Shown here piece after piece: positions 35,486 through 44,578 of a DNA stretch of 64,000 nt. The DNA comes from Salipaludibacillus keqinensis (GTDB lineage: Bacteria; Bacillota; Bacilli; Bacillales; Salisediminibacteriaceae), in contig NZ_PDOD01000002.1 in assembly GCF_003226325.1 (NCBI RefSeq), positions 682,001 through 746,000 of the forward strand, in the 5' to 3' direction. A program made the position numbers and the translations under genes. Below the pieces are notes generated by a model, which saw only the letters and a list, made by a program, of their open reading frames with translations, was not told the DNA's origin and ran no database searches. Every line of letters begins with the position of its first letter. Positions within the stretch are counted from its first letter, which is position 1.

Positions 35486-36348
35486 GATTCTTCCTCCTCT
35501 ATTTCGTCGTCTTCAAACATATCCTCTTGCTCTTCTTCAACATCGTTATCAAAGGGATCCATTCCTTCTTGATCATCATCGAAGTTGTCCAAATCATCAT
35601 TGTCTACACCTTCTTGAATTTCCTGTTCAGAATCATCCTCAAAGACATCCTCATTATCTTGATTATCTTGAGATGGTTGAAAGCCTCCCTCAGATTCTTG
35701 TTGCATCTCTTCTTCTAACTCATCCTCTATCTCTTCTTCTCTTACTTGTTCATTCTCTGCTTCTAACTCGTCCCATCTTTCGACATTCGTATACACAGGC
35801 ATATTGACAGAAATGGTGTAAGAAGCATGATATCTTGGTAATTCAGTCATGGTTACTGTATCTTCGTTCTCATCAAGTTCTTCTGTAGTCAAATCAGTAA
35901 TCATCGCTTCATCAACAATGTAATGCTCGTTTAACGCATGTAAATAGCTTGCCGCTTCCCGCTGTGACTCAAACTGAACGTCTAAGTTGACCGTTCCTGG
36001 TTCCTCGTATTGAAACCATGTGAAAAATCCTCGTTCAGGCAGTTGCGCGACGAATGTGCTTAATAGTCGTGGCGTGGACTTATTCTGTGACGTCAGTAGT
36101 TCCACCGTGCGATCTAAGCGTTCTTCATCAGATCCAGTCTCTAGCTCCTGATTTCTTTCTGCTTCTTGAAGGAGTTGAACCGTTTCAAGTTCCTGTACTA
36201 AATGGTCCTGTTCTCGCTCTAAATTTTGTTTTTGTAAATAAGCATAAATAAACGCGAGCAGGAACAGGATGAGGAGACCTGAAAACACATAGAAAAGCAT
36301 ACGTTTCTTGACCGGTTTCTTTGGTAGTAAGTTAATTTCTACATTCAT
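35482..36348 (-). CDS. pilN: Type IV pilus assembly protein PilN with a long acidic tail
   Basis: 288-residue partner of PilM and PilO. The N-terminal MNVEINLLPKKP is the PilN motif that docks in PilM; one membrane helix follows (about 17-37), then a coiled coil and a ferredoxin-like domain ending near residue 190. Residues 193-288 form a tail made almost entirely of Glu, Asp, Gln and Asn, which should lie outside the membrane. Such a tail is not part of the usual PilN. It starts 3 bp after pilM. Confidence 0.85.
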   Translation of the reverse strand: MNVEINLLPKKPVKKRMLFYVFSGLLILFLLAFIYAYLQKQNLEREQDHLVQELETVQLLQEAERNQELETGSDEERLDRTVELLTSQNKSTPRLLSTFVAQLPERGFFTWFQYEEPGTVNLDVQFESQREAASYLHALNEHYIVDEAMITDLTTEELDENEDTVTMTELPRYHASYTISVNMPVYTNVERWDELEAENEQVREEEIEDELEEEMQQESEGGFQPSQDNQDNEDVFEDDSEQEIQEGVDNDDLDNFDDDQEGMDPFDNDVEEEQEDMFEDDEIEEEES

Positions 36349-36351
36349 CAG

Positions 36352-37344
36352 TTACACCTCTTTAAGACAAAGGCTAAGAGGGAGAATGAAACGATGAGGC
36401 ACATCCATGTTCACCTTTGATATAATATCTAAAGATTTTTCTGTTTTCACGGGAATTCCAAGCGTATCTTCTAACCACTTATGTAGAAGCAACATCATAG
36501 GGTGGTCCCCAGTTAAGAAGATTTTTGTTACTTCCTTTTCCCCTTTGTTCATCGTATATTTATAGAAATCTATGACTCTCTCAATTTCAACGAGCGAACC
36601 CTTTAGTTCTCCTTCAACTTTCTCGTCTTGTTTACAAACCCATTCGGCAATATTTTCCTGCTGCGTGACTTCCCAGTCTTCTCTGCTAAAAAATTGGACG
36701 ATGTTCCGCATAAATACAGGTTTATGGTCATGAAAGATACTAATATTCACTGAACTTAAATCCCATTCCAGATACATGACCTGCTCCTCAGTGTCGTCCA
36801 TGTGATCTTGCATATAGAGGCGATATAACGACAAGGGCGCAACATCTGCTACAATCGGAACCATTTTTTCAGATTCAAAGTGGGCAACGTATTCGTTAAT
36901 TAATTGTTCAGGTACGGCAAATAAGAGAATTTGTTTCGTCTCTTCCTCTTCTTGTTCTTCAAGCAAGTGAAAATCAAAATACGCTTCATCGAATGGTAGA
37001 TGAATAGTGGAGCCAATCTCAAAATTTATGTATCCTCGAATCTCTTCTTTCGAGAGTTCTTTAGGAACCTCTAATTGACGAAAAAAGATCGATGAATCAG
37101 GAACTAGAAATTTAATGTCTTTTCGTTTTAATTTCCACTCCGTTACGCATTCAGCTAAAAACAGTTCAAAGCTCTCTGCGTCAATGATCTTGCCTTTTTC
37201 CAATATGCCTTCTGGGATCACTCTTTCGAAATAGTCAGTGATGGAATCAACCGACGCCTGTTTCGTTACTACACAGCGAAAGACATGGTCTTTTATTTGC
37301 AAACTGACGTGATCCTTTTTCCCAAAATTACTTAAAGCCCCCAT
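36352..37344 (-). CDS. pilM: Type IV pilus assembly protein PilM
   Basis: 330-residue actin-like cytoplasmic protein (PilM/FtsA type) that binds the PilN N-terminus and connects the pilus platform to the inner complex. Segments supporting this are GKIIDAESFELFLAECV, KFLVPDSSIFFRQLEVP and FLTGDHPMMLLLHKWL. The ATP-site motifs are less conserved than in Gram-negative PilM. The ATG at 37344 follows GGAGGG and overlaps the prepilin peptidase gene by 13 bp. Confidence 0.85.
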   Translation of the reverse strand: MGALSNFGKKDHVSLQIKDHVFRCVVTKQASVDSITDYFERVIPEGILEKGKIIDAESFELFLAECVTEWKLKRKDIKFLVPDSSIFFRQLEVPKELSKEEIRGYINFEIGSTIHLPFDEAYFDFHLLEEQEEEETKQILLFAVPEQLINEYVAHFESEKMVPIVADVAPLSLYRLYMQDHMDDTEEQVMYLEWDLSSVNISIFHDHKPVFMRNIVQFFSREDWEVTQQENIAEWVCKQDEKVEGELKGSLVEIERVIDFYKYTMNKGEKEVTKIFLTGDHPMMLLLHKWLEDTLGIPVKTEKSLDIISKVNMDVPHRFILPLSLCLKEV

Positions 37345-38111
37345 ACAAACCCTCCATGCATAAATACGTTTATGTACCAATGAAATATTTCTTCGTGATA
37401 AAAGTAGCTGATCAACGCTCCCATGGCGATAAATGGACCAAAAGGGATCGGATTTTTTCGTTTTGCTTTTTTCATCGCAATTGCAACGACACCAAACACG
37501 GCCCCTATGAAAGAGGACAGGAAAACGGTCAGCAATACGCCTTGAAAACCAAGAACGAGACCAATCACTCCCATAAGCTTAATGTCTCCTCCACCCATAC
37601 CGCCTTTAGAAACAATCGCCAAAAGGAGAAATAATACAAATCCGAACCCTGCCCCCACTAAGCTGTCCCACCACGGGGAAAGAGGTTCAACGACTCTTAA
37701 TATGACGATCAACACGAGAAAGAACAGTAACACTTTGTCTGGAATCAACATCGTTTCTAAATCTGATACAGTAATAATGACTAACAAAGAAATGAACACC
37801 AACGCCACAAGCAATTCTTTTGACCATCCCACCATCCATGGCGAAATCGTAAAAAGACATGCAGTCATAAATTCAAAAAATGGGTATCTTGCAGAAAAGC
37901 TAATCTTACAGTTTCGACAACGGCCTTTTTGAATTATGTAAGAAATAACAGGAATTAACTCCATCCACGTCAACGTATTTCCACAATTTGGACAATGAGA
38001 ACGAGGCTTAACGATCGACATCCCTTTTGGTACACGAAGTCCGACCACATTATAAAAGGAGCCCAAAACCGCTCCCACTAAAAACAAGTATACATGAAGA
38101 AACACTTCCAT
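37332..38111 (-). CDS. comC: Prepilin peptidase / N-methyltransferase (ComC/PilD)
   Basis: 259-residue A24 aspartic membrane peptidase that removes the leader of pilins and methylates the new N-terminus. The two CxxC pairs of the methylase domain (CPNC and CRNC) are present. The two catalytic Asp are in VSDLETMLIPD and in GMGGGDIKLMG (GxGD). Eight or so helices. It lies in the place of comC in the B. subtilis folC-comC-spoIIB order, so it may serve both competence pseudopilins and the pilins here. Confidence 0.94.
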   Translation of the reverse strand: MEVFLHVYLFLVGAVLGSFYNVVGLRVPKGMSIVKPRSHCPNCGNTLTWMELIPVISYIIQKGRCRNCKISFSARYPFFEFMTACLFTISPWMVGWSKELLVALVFISLLVIITVSDLETMLIPDKVLLFFLVLIVILRVVEPLSPWWDSLVGAGFGFVLFLLLAIVSKGGMGGGDIKLMGVIGLVLGFQGVLLTVFLSSFIGAVFGVVAIAMKKAKRKNPIPFGPFIAMGALISYFYHEEIFHWYINVFMHGGFVWGL

Positions 38112-38181
38112 GAATAGACGCCCTTTCCGGAAATTGCTAGATTTATGTCGTTTGGTAGAAAAAAATATTGATTATGTTATA

Positions 38182-38214
38182 TGTAAATCCCTCCCTGGTT
38201 GGGAGGGATTTACA
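38182..38214 (-). terminator. Stable hairpin after the major pilin gene
   Basis: TGTAAATCCCTCCC and GGGAGGGATTTACA form a 14-bp perfect stem with a 5-nt loop. No T run follows on the minus strand, so it may protect the pilin mRNA end or attenuate rather than fully terminate, raising pilin over the downstream assembly genes. Confidence 0.7.
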
Positions 38215-38256
38215 AGTTACTGTTATTCCTATTCAAAAATGAAAATCTTCTAATTA

Positions 38257-38661
38257 CTAATTTATTGGAAGTTGACTTCTGTTAAGTTCTGAGGCTTCTG
38301 CATCACTAATATCATACTCAGGATTACCTCCATCAGATAGAGTAACAGTGTATACAGTTCCGTCATAATCTACTTGACCTGAATATGTTCCATCCCATGG
38401 ACTTTCTAAAGGCTCTATGTAGCCTCCATCCACTAATTCTTGTAGAGTAATTGTACTAAAATCTGGATCACTTGTAGATGCTAACCTCGCTGAACTAATC
38501 ATCTGTTGGGCGTTTGCTAAGTGAGCATCTTGTCTTGAGTTATCAATCAACCCGCCAATACTTGGAATGGCAATGGCTGCGATGATTCCTAAAATGACAA
38601 CAACGACCAATAATTCAATAAGCGTTAAACCTTTTTGATTCTTTAACATTCTTTTTAACAT
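38257..38661 (-). CDS. pilA: Major type IV pilin (prepilin)
   Basis: 134-residue prepilin. The class III signal is textbook: a short basic leader, cleavage between Gly11 and Leu12 in QKGLTLIELL, Glu at +5 and a hydrophobic helix of about 20 residues. The globular part is small (GNPEYDISD near the end) and has no cysteine pair. AAAGGAGAGG lies 7 bp before the ATG. Position between pilC and the peptidase and the following stable hairpin fit the highly made major subunit. Confidence 0.9.
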   Translation of the reverse strand: MLKRMLKNQKGLTLIELLVVVVILGIIAAIAIPSIGGLIDNSRQDAHLANAQQMISSARLASTSDPDFSTITLQELVDGGYIEPLESPWDGTYSGQVDYDGTVYTVTLSDGGNPEYDISDAEASELNRSQLPIN

Positions 38662-38776
38662 GTTGAACCTCTCCTTTTGTTTGTTTTTTATATTTATGGC
38701 CGGTTGCACTACTAGCTCCAGATAACCTAAGTGCCCACGTACAGGTCATTGTTCATCGCTCCATGGAAACCTCTTT

Positions 38777-39982
38777 TTAAATTTCTGAGTAAATTTGAAA
38801 CATCGGGACGATGATCGAAATGACGATGGTCCCGACAATGACTGCCAACAAGACAATCATGATCGGCTCTATTAAAGACTTGAGCTTGTCCGTAGCGTAT
38901 TCCACTTCTTTTTCGTAAAACTGCGCCACTTTCGTTAACATTTCATCCAATGACCCTGTCTCTTCGCCAATGGAAATCATCTGAACGACGAGGGGGGGAT
39001 AGACCCAATGCTTTTTCATTGGCTCTGTTAATCGCTGTCCACCTTCTAGAGCTTCCCGAGACTTCTTAAGAGACCTAGAAATCACTTCATTTTGAACCAC
39101 TCGCTCCACCATTTGAATCGATTGCAGGATTGGGACGGAACTTGAGAAAAGAGAGCTCAATGTTCGTGTCATTCTTGCCAAAGCTGCTTTTTGCAATAGT
39201 GGACCAAAAACTGGCATTTTTAGTAAGGCATAGTCCAAGTAGTATTTGGTATCTGGCTTTTGCGTTACCGCCCATAATCCTACTGCGAGTAAGGAAACCA
39301 CTAGTAAAATGAGCCACCAAAGATCTGCTACGATATCACTCAGACCAAGAACAAACAGAGTAATCATAGGCAGTTCGCCCCCCACATCACTGAGCATGGA
39401 TGCAAAAGTTGGAACGACAGATGATAACAAGAAGATGACCACCGCAATGGCAACGATTCCGACAATGACTGGGTAAGCCATGGCAGCTTTCACCTTTTGT
39501 CTTGTTTCATGTTGCTTTTCAAATTGAAGGGCTAGTTGATCTAGCGTTTCATCTAATGAACCACTTGCTTCGCCTGCTCGAACCATATGAATAAATATCA
39601 TCGGGAACACTTTTTTATGTTGGGCAGCGGCTTCTGAGAAGGCTCTTCCCGTTACAAGCTCGTCCTCTACTTGTTCCAACGCTCTGCCTAACGGTTTGCT
39701 TGACGTTTGTTTTGCTAGAATCGCTGTTGCATCTCGTAAGGAAACACCATAATTTAAGAGCGTAGCGAATTGACGTAAAAACAAAACAAAGTCTTGTAAC
39801 TTCACTGGATTACCAAAAGTAATATCTTTATTTAGGAGAGTTGGTTCCATTTGGTCTACAGAGGCTAAAGCCACCCCTTGGCTCCTAAGCTTTTCAATCG
39901 CATGTTTTTTCGTTTGTCCTGAGATGGTCCCTTCTTTTCTGATCCCATTTTTCAGTTTTCCTTTATATTTAAATTGAGGCAT
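38777..39982 (-). CDS. pilC: Type IV pilus platform protein PilC
   Basis: 401-residue inner-membrane platform protein of the GspF/PilC family. Two copies of the GspF domain are visible, the first around LLNYGVSLRDATAILAKQTSS to HMVRAGEASGSLDETL, the second around LFSSSVPILQSIQMVERVV to ISIGEETGSLDEML, with three membrane helices. Its ATG shares one base with the pilT stop, so translation is coupled. Confidence 0.94.
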   Translation of the reverse strand: MPQFKYKGKLKNGIRKEGTISGQTKKHAIEKLRSQGVALASVDQMEPTLLNKDITFGNPVKLQDFVLFLRQFATLLNYGVSLRDATAILAKQTSSKPLGRALEQVEDELVTGRAFSEAAAQHKKVFPMIFIHMVRAGEASGSLDETLDQLALQFEKQHETRQKVKAAMAYPVIVGIVAIAVVIFLLSSVVPTFASMLSDVGGELPMITLFVLGLSDIVADLWWLILLVVSLLAVGLWAVTQKPDTKYYLDYALLKMPVFGPLLQKAALARMTRTLSSLFSSSVPILQSIQMVERVVQNEVISRSLKKSREALEGGQRLTEPMKKHWVYPPLVVQMISIGEETGSLDEMLTKVAQFYEKEVEYATDKLKSLIEPIMIVLLAVIVGTIVISIIVPMFQIYSEI

Positions 39983-41022
39983 TAGGCATTCCTCTCTTGT
40001 AAATAAGGGTAAACTTCTTCATGACTCACTTCTTTTCGGTTCAGTAACTCTTGTATCGACATGGCTAGCGTATTCATTCCTTCTTTTTTGCTCGTCTGCA
40101 TGACGTTATGGATTTGGTGAATTTTTTCGCCTCTGATCATGTTTGAAATAGCCGGATTGTTAATTAAAATTTCTGTTGCAGCTCTTCTTCCTTGCCGGTT
40201 CGCGGTAGGAAACAGCCTTTGCGAGACAATTGCCGTTAGGACACTAGCCAGTTGAATTCGAATTTGTGCTTGTTGACCAGGCGGGAACACATCGATGATC
40301 CGGTCAATCGTTGCCGGAGCACTGGACGTGTGAAGAGTCGCAAACACTAAATGTCCTGTTTCCGCTGCGGTAATCGCTGTGGCAATCGTTTCAAGATCTC
40401 TCATTTCCCCCACTAGAATGACGTCTGGATCTTGACGGAGAGAAGCTCTTAAACCATTTGCAAACGATTTCGTATCATTGCCTACTTCTCGTTGATCTAT
40501 AATGCTGTTACCGTGTTTATGTAAATATTCAATCGGATCTTCTAGCGTAATGATATGTTTCTTTTGCGTATCGTTTATATGTTTAAGCATGGAAGCCAAG
40601 GTCGTTGATTTCCCGCTTCCCGTAGGCCCCGTCACGAGGACAAGTCCTTGTTTTTTCTCTGAAATCTTGGTTAATATTTGTGGCATTTGCAATTCTTCAA
40701 GCGTTGGAATACTCGTCGGAATCACTCGAATAGCTAGACTAATATGAGAGCGTTGATAATACGCATTGATGCGAAAACGGGAGACTTTAGGAATCCCATA
40801 AGAGAAATCAACTTCCCCTTTGTCTTTAAGAATGTACATATGGGAAGATGGCAGCAAAGCTTCTGTCATCTCCTGCATCATATTAGGCAAAATCTTGTCA
40901 CTATCCATTTTGACTAAATCACCGTTAATCCGGAAAACCGGCGGCATACCAATCGTCAAATGAAGGTCCGAAGCTTGAATAGAAACGGCTTTTGTTAATA
41001 AACGGATGATTTTTTCTTCCAA
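39982..41022 (-). CDS. pilT: Pilus retraction ATPase PilT
   Basis: 346-residue hexameric ATPase that drives pilus retraction and twitching. Motifs: Walker A GPTGSGKSTTLASM, Asp box LEDPIEYLHKH, Walker B VILVGEMRDLETI, His box GHLVFATLHTSSAP. It lacks the N-terminal GspE domain and zinc cluster of PilB and keeps the AIRVIP segment of PilT. Competence comG loci in Bacilli have no PilT, so its presence marks a true retractable pilus. Confidence 0.95.
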   Translation of the reverse strand: MEEKIIRLLTKAVSIQASDLHLTIGMPPVFRINGDLVKMDSDKILPNMMQEMTEALLPSSHMYILKDKGEVDFSYGIPKVSRFRINAYYQRSHISLAIRVIPTSIPTLEELQMPQILTKISEKKQGLVLVTGPTGSGKSTTLASMLKHINDTQKKHIITLEDPIEYLHKHGNSIIDQREVGNDTKSFANGLRASLRQDPDVILVGEMRDLETIATAITAAETGHLVFATLHTSSAPATIDRIIDVFPPGQQAQIRIQLASVLTAIVSQRLFPTANRQGRRAATEILINNPAISNMIRGEKIHQIHNVMQTSKKEGMNTLAMSIQELLNRKEVSHEEVYPYLQERNA

Positions 41023-41033
41023 AGGTCACTCAC

Positions 41034-42698
41034 CTACTTTTCTGTTGCTACTCGCAGCACTTCTTCAGTGGTCGTTAAGCCGTCTACCACTTTTTGCAAT
41101 CCGTCATCCACAAGAAATGTCATTCCTTTTTCAACGGCATAGCGGCGAATGTCTTGAGTGGTCTTTTCGTTCATAATCATGTATTTCATCTTATCGTCCA
41201 TCACAAGAAGTTCGTGAATGGCTAACCGTCCACGGTACCCTGTCATATTGCACGTAGGACATCCTTCTCCATAGTGAACAGTTGCCAGATGAATATCTCT
41301 CCGAGAAAAAATATCTCGTTCTCGAACGGTTATCGGACGGGTTGTCTTACAATCCCTGCAAATTCGCTTAACTAGTCGTTGCGATAGAATTCCTGATAGA
41401 GAAGAAGCCAATAAGAAAGGCTCAATTTTCATATCCATTAAACGATTGATCGTGCTAATGGCGTCATTCGTATGAATCGTACTTAAAACAAGATGGCCTG
41501 TTAAAGACGCTCTCACAGCGATTTCAGCTGTTTCTGCGTCACGAATTTCACCCACCATGACGACGTCAGGATCTTGCCGTAAGATTGCTCGTAACCCATT
41601 AGCAAAGGTCATGCCTACTTTTGTATTTACCTGAATTTGGTTGATTCCTTCCAGTTGATACTCCACCGGGTCCTCAACTGTTATGATATTTACTTCCTCG
41701 CTATTCAAACGATTAAGACCGGCATACAAAGTAGATGATTTTCCTGACCCTGTTGGTCCAGTAATTAAAATAATTCCATTCGGCTCTGCTAGTAGACCCT
41801 TTAACTGCGTTAAGTTCTTGTTACTAAATCCTAGTTTCTCCATATCATTTAAAGAGTTTCCTAGATCAAGAATGCGCATAACCACTTTTTCACCATACAC
41901 GGTTGGCAAAGTAGATATACGCAAGTCCACAGGGTGGAAGTCAATATTTACTTTGATTCTCCCATCTTGAGGTACACGCGTTTCTGTTATATCTAAATTA
42001 GCCATGATTTTGACTCTGGCCGTTAACATATTCTGCATATGTTTAGGTAAGCTTCGTTCTGATCGCAAGACTCCATCAATACGGTATCTGATGACCACTT
42101 TTGATTCTTGTGGATCAATATGAATATCACTGGCTCGTTCTTGGACAGCCCTTAGTAACAGTTGGTTGACAAGTTTCACCATTGGCGAGTCTTCTTCACT
42201 TGCTTCATTGATTTCTGGAGGGTTTGACTTAAAATCCTCATCATCGATCATTTCTTCTAACGATTCATCTAAGTCATAATATTTATGGATCGTTCGAACA
42301 ATGTCGTCTTTTGTGGCAATCGCTACTTCTAATTGAAAACCAGTGGACAAACGAATGTCATCAATCGTGAAGTAATCCATCGGATCAGCCATAGCGATGT
42401 AAAGCTTGTCTTCCTCACGCTTCAATGGCATGACAAAGTTCCGAATCGCTACCTCTTTTGAAATCATGCTGGTCACTTTCGTATCAATGGGATATCGATA
42501 CAAGCTAACATGAGGAATCCCTAGTTGAAACTCCAAAACTTCAATTAATTGTTGCTCTGTAATAAATCCTTGCTGCAACAAAGAATCACCAAGCTTTTGT
42601 TTGTCTGTCTTTTGTTTAAGTGCTTCAGAAAGCTGGTCTGGTGTAATTAAGCCAGTTTCCACAAGAAGATCCCCTAAACGTTTCCGAGTTTTTTTCAC
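41034..42698 (-). CDS. pilB: Pilus extension ATPase PilB
   Basis: 554-residue assembly ATPase. An N-terminal GspE-II (MshEN-type) domain occupies about 1-150, a family region that can bind c-di-GMP in some members; the ATPase core has Walker A GPTGSGKSSTLYAGLN, Walker B VVMVGEIRDAETA and the zinc-binding tetracysteine CRDC ... CPTC. It starts the minus-strand pilus operon; 307 bp upstream separates it from divergent minor-pilin genes. Confidence 0.95.
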   Translation of the reverse strand: MKKTRKRLGDLLVETGLITPDQLSEALKQKTDKQKLGDSLLQQGFITEQQLIEVLEFQLGIPHVSLYRYPIDTKVTSMISKEVAIRNFVMPLKREEDKLYIAMADPMDYFTIDDIRLSTGFQLEVAIATKDDIVRTIHKYYDLDESLEEMIDDEDFKSNPPEINEASEEDSPMVKLVNQLLLRAVQERASDIHIDPQESKVVIRYRIDGVLRSERSLPKHMQNMLTARVKIMANLDITETRVPQDGRIKVNIDFHPVDLRISTLPTVYGEKVVMRILDLGNSLNDMEKLGFSNKNLTQLKGLLAEPNGIILITGPTGSGKSSTLYAGLNRLNSEEVNIITVEDPVEYQLEGINQIQVNTKVGMTFANGLRAILRQDPDVVMVGEIRDAETAEIAVRASLTGHLVLSTIHTNDAISTINRLMDMKIEPFLLASSLSGILSQRLVKRICRDCKTTRPITVRERDIFSRRDIHLATVHYGEGCPTCNMTGYRGRLAIHELLVMDDKMKYMIMNEKTTQDIRRYAVEKGMTFLVDDGLQKVVDGLTTTEEVLRVATEK

Positions 42699-43005
42699 GA
42701 CCTCACCTTACTTCCTAGACGATAAGTTCTAATCGTAGTATTGTTCTCTATTTTGAATTTTATTAGGACTAAAATCACATAAATTCGCACCAAATATTCC
42801 TATCTGTACCTATTATAATGTATAATAAGAATTAATAAAGTCGTTTTATAGATTTTCTTATTTAATTTTGTCAATTTATACATATTTTTTAGCCTCCTAG
42901 AAGGTGAATTAAGGCTTAATTACGTTAATATCTAGTAATCTCATGCTCCAAACGCAAATAACTCCGACTTTGAGCGCGGTATAAATTGTACAGAGGGGAA
43001 AATCT
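42699..43005. promoter_or_regulatory. Divergent intergenic region of the pilus locus
   Basis: 307 bp of AT-rich DNA between pilB and the plus-strand pilin-like genes. It should hold both promoters. TATAAT occurs at 42814-42819 and 42821-42826 on the plus strand and, overlapping, on the minus strand, but none has a good -35 at 17 bp. No terminator or riboswitch fold was recognised; a c-di-GMP riboswitch was looked for because of the pilus context and not seen. Confidence 0.4.
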
Positions 43006-44523
43006 ATGAATAAAAATCGTGCTAACTATCAATCGGGGTTAACGTTAATTGAGCTTCTGGTGACGATCACGATTTCAACAATGGTCGTGGGGTTGCTTGT
43101 TTCCATATTACTTTCCACCTTCAATCATAACCAACGATCCGAAGCGCACATCAATTTAAGACAAGAAGGTAACTATCTCATCACCCAATTGCAACAAGCT
43201 CACCATCAAGGAGATTATACTCTTTGTTACGAAAATGAGACGATATATATAGATAATCGCATGATAGAATCATTAACTCCTAGAGATATCATGATCAAAG
43301 GAAAAGGTGAGGAGCATACGATGTTTCAACATAACGGTGAGCGTATTAGTTCAGATGAACTTGCCACATGTGATTCTCCCTTGAAAGTCACTAAAGACGA
43401 GGAACTGTATGTCTCCGTAACTTTGACTGATGGTTATGATCGAGAGCTAGATATACAAACGGTCGTGGATCGCCTAGGCAACCTTGTTATTGAAGATGTC
43501 CCTACGGTAGAGGATCGAGAAGATCAGCCTTATTTCGATTTTATTCGTGGTAATAACTTGTTTTTAGATGGTGATGCTTTAAGTTTTGCAGGAAATGAAA
43601 TGAATGGAGAAGACACTTTTATACGTGTAAATGGACCATTTCAATCGAAGGATTTTAATGGAGGCTCACATATTAATATTTCGACCATATATGTTGATGG
43701 TGATTTTATTTTTAATACCTCCGTCGGGAGTGTGGGCTCAGAAAATTCTCCAGGTTCTATATATGTAAATGGGAATTATGTTTTCAACCCTGGTTCCTCT
43801 CCCATTTATGGTGATATCTTTGTTGATGGAACAGCTAAAGTAAATGGTGGAGCCACTCACGGGAATATGTTCGTAAGAGAAGATGCTGAATTTCAAAATG
43901 GGATTTTCTTTGAAGATGTGATGATTGGTGGAAATCTATCAATCGTTAATGCGACTATTCATTCAGACGTATATGTGGAGGGCGATGTTCAAGTAGGTTG
44001 GGAACCTAAGTTTTACAATAATGCGAACGTATATTATACAGGAGAATTCAATCCTATAGATAATATGGGATCTCACATCACAAATAGGTTCATACAAGTG
44101 CCAAGTGTACCAGCCGTTCCATCTTTTACAATTCCTGAAGAAAAGCTCCCACCTTTAAGGAGCGACCAGTGGTTTGAAGAGAACGACTATTCTATAAATG
44201 AGTATGATGTCAAACAAGACGGGATGAAATTATTTTTTCAAAATAATGTTCGTTTAGATTCACACAATCGAAACGGGTTATCCGATTTTACAAATGTCAT
44301 GATTGTAAGTGAAGGCGACATTCTTATCAATGGTGAAAACTGGTGGACCATGACCGGGATCCTTCTTGCTCCAAATGGCAGGGTCACCTTAAAAACCACT
44401 TCTTTCGAGGGTATTATTATTAGTAAGGATGGGGTTTTTATTGAATCTGGAGGAAGTAATGTCACTTTCAAACCACTATTAGATTTCATAGGTGGTTCTG
44501 AAGATTTCCCGCTAGGTAATTAA
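43006..44523 (+). CDS. Pilin-like protein with C-terminal predicted beta-helix domain
   Basis: 505-residue protein. The N-terminus is a prepilin signal: leader to Gly11, then LTLIELLVTITIS with Glu at +5, as in PilW/PulJ-type minor pilins. A pilin-like globular part runs to about 165. Residues about 180-345 are made of short strand-turn repeats with recurring Val-Asp/Asn-Gly turns (IYVDGDFIF, IYVNGNYVF, IFVDGTAKV, VYVEGDVQV), resembling bactofilin-like or parallel beta-helix folds. The tail (about 375-505) continues in this style. It probably caps or decorates the pilus. GAGGGG precedes the ATG. First of three plus-strand pilin-like genes. Confidence 0.8.
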   Translation: MNKNRANYQSGLTLIELLVTITISTMVVGLLVSILLSTFNHNQRSEAHINLRQEGNYLITQLQQAHHQGDYTLCYENETIYIDNRMIESLTPRDIMIKGKGEEHTMFQHNGERISSDELATCDSPLKVTKDEELYVSVTLTDGYDRELDIQTVVDRLGNLVIEDVPTVEDREDQPYFDFIRGNNLFLDGDALSFAGNEMNGEDTFIRVNGPFQSKDFNGGSHINISTIYVDGDFIFNTSVGSVGSENSPGSIYVNGNYVFNPGSSPIYGDIFVDGTAKVNGGATHGNMFVREDAEFQNGIFFEDVMIGGNLSIVNATIHSDVYVEGDVQVGWEPKFYNNANVYYTGEFNPIDNMGSHITNRFIQVPSVPAVPSFTIPEEKLPPLRSDQWFEENDYSINEYDVKQDGMKLFFQNNVRLDSHNRNGLSDFTNVMIVSEGDILINGENWWTMTGILLAPNGRVTLKTTSFEGIIISKDGVFIESGGSNVTFKPLLDFIGGSEDFPLGN

Positions 44524-44578
44524 TACGATCGCTCTGCATGTTTATGAAATTACGATCACTTCCGAATGAGGTGTCTTT

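Noticed and set aside
42699-43005. Search for a c-di-GMP riboswitch between pilB and the minor pilins
   Set aside because: No conserved core or terminator fold was recognised; only AT-rich sequence with TATAAT-like motifs.
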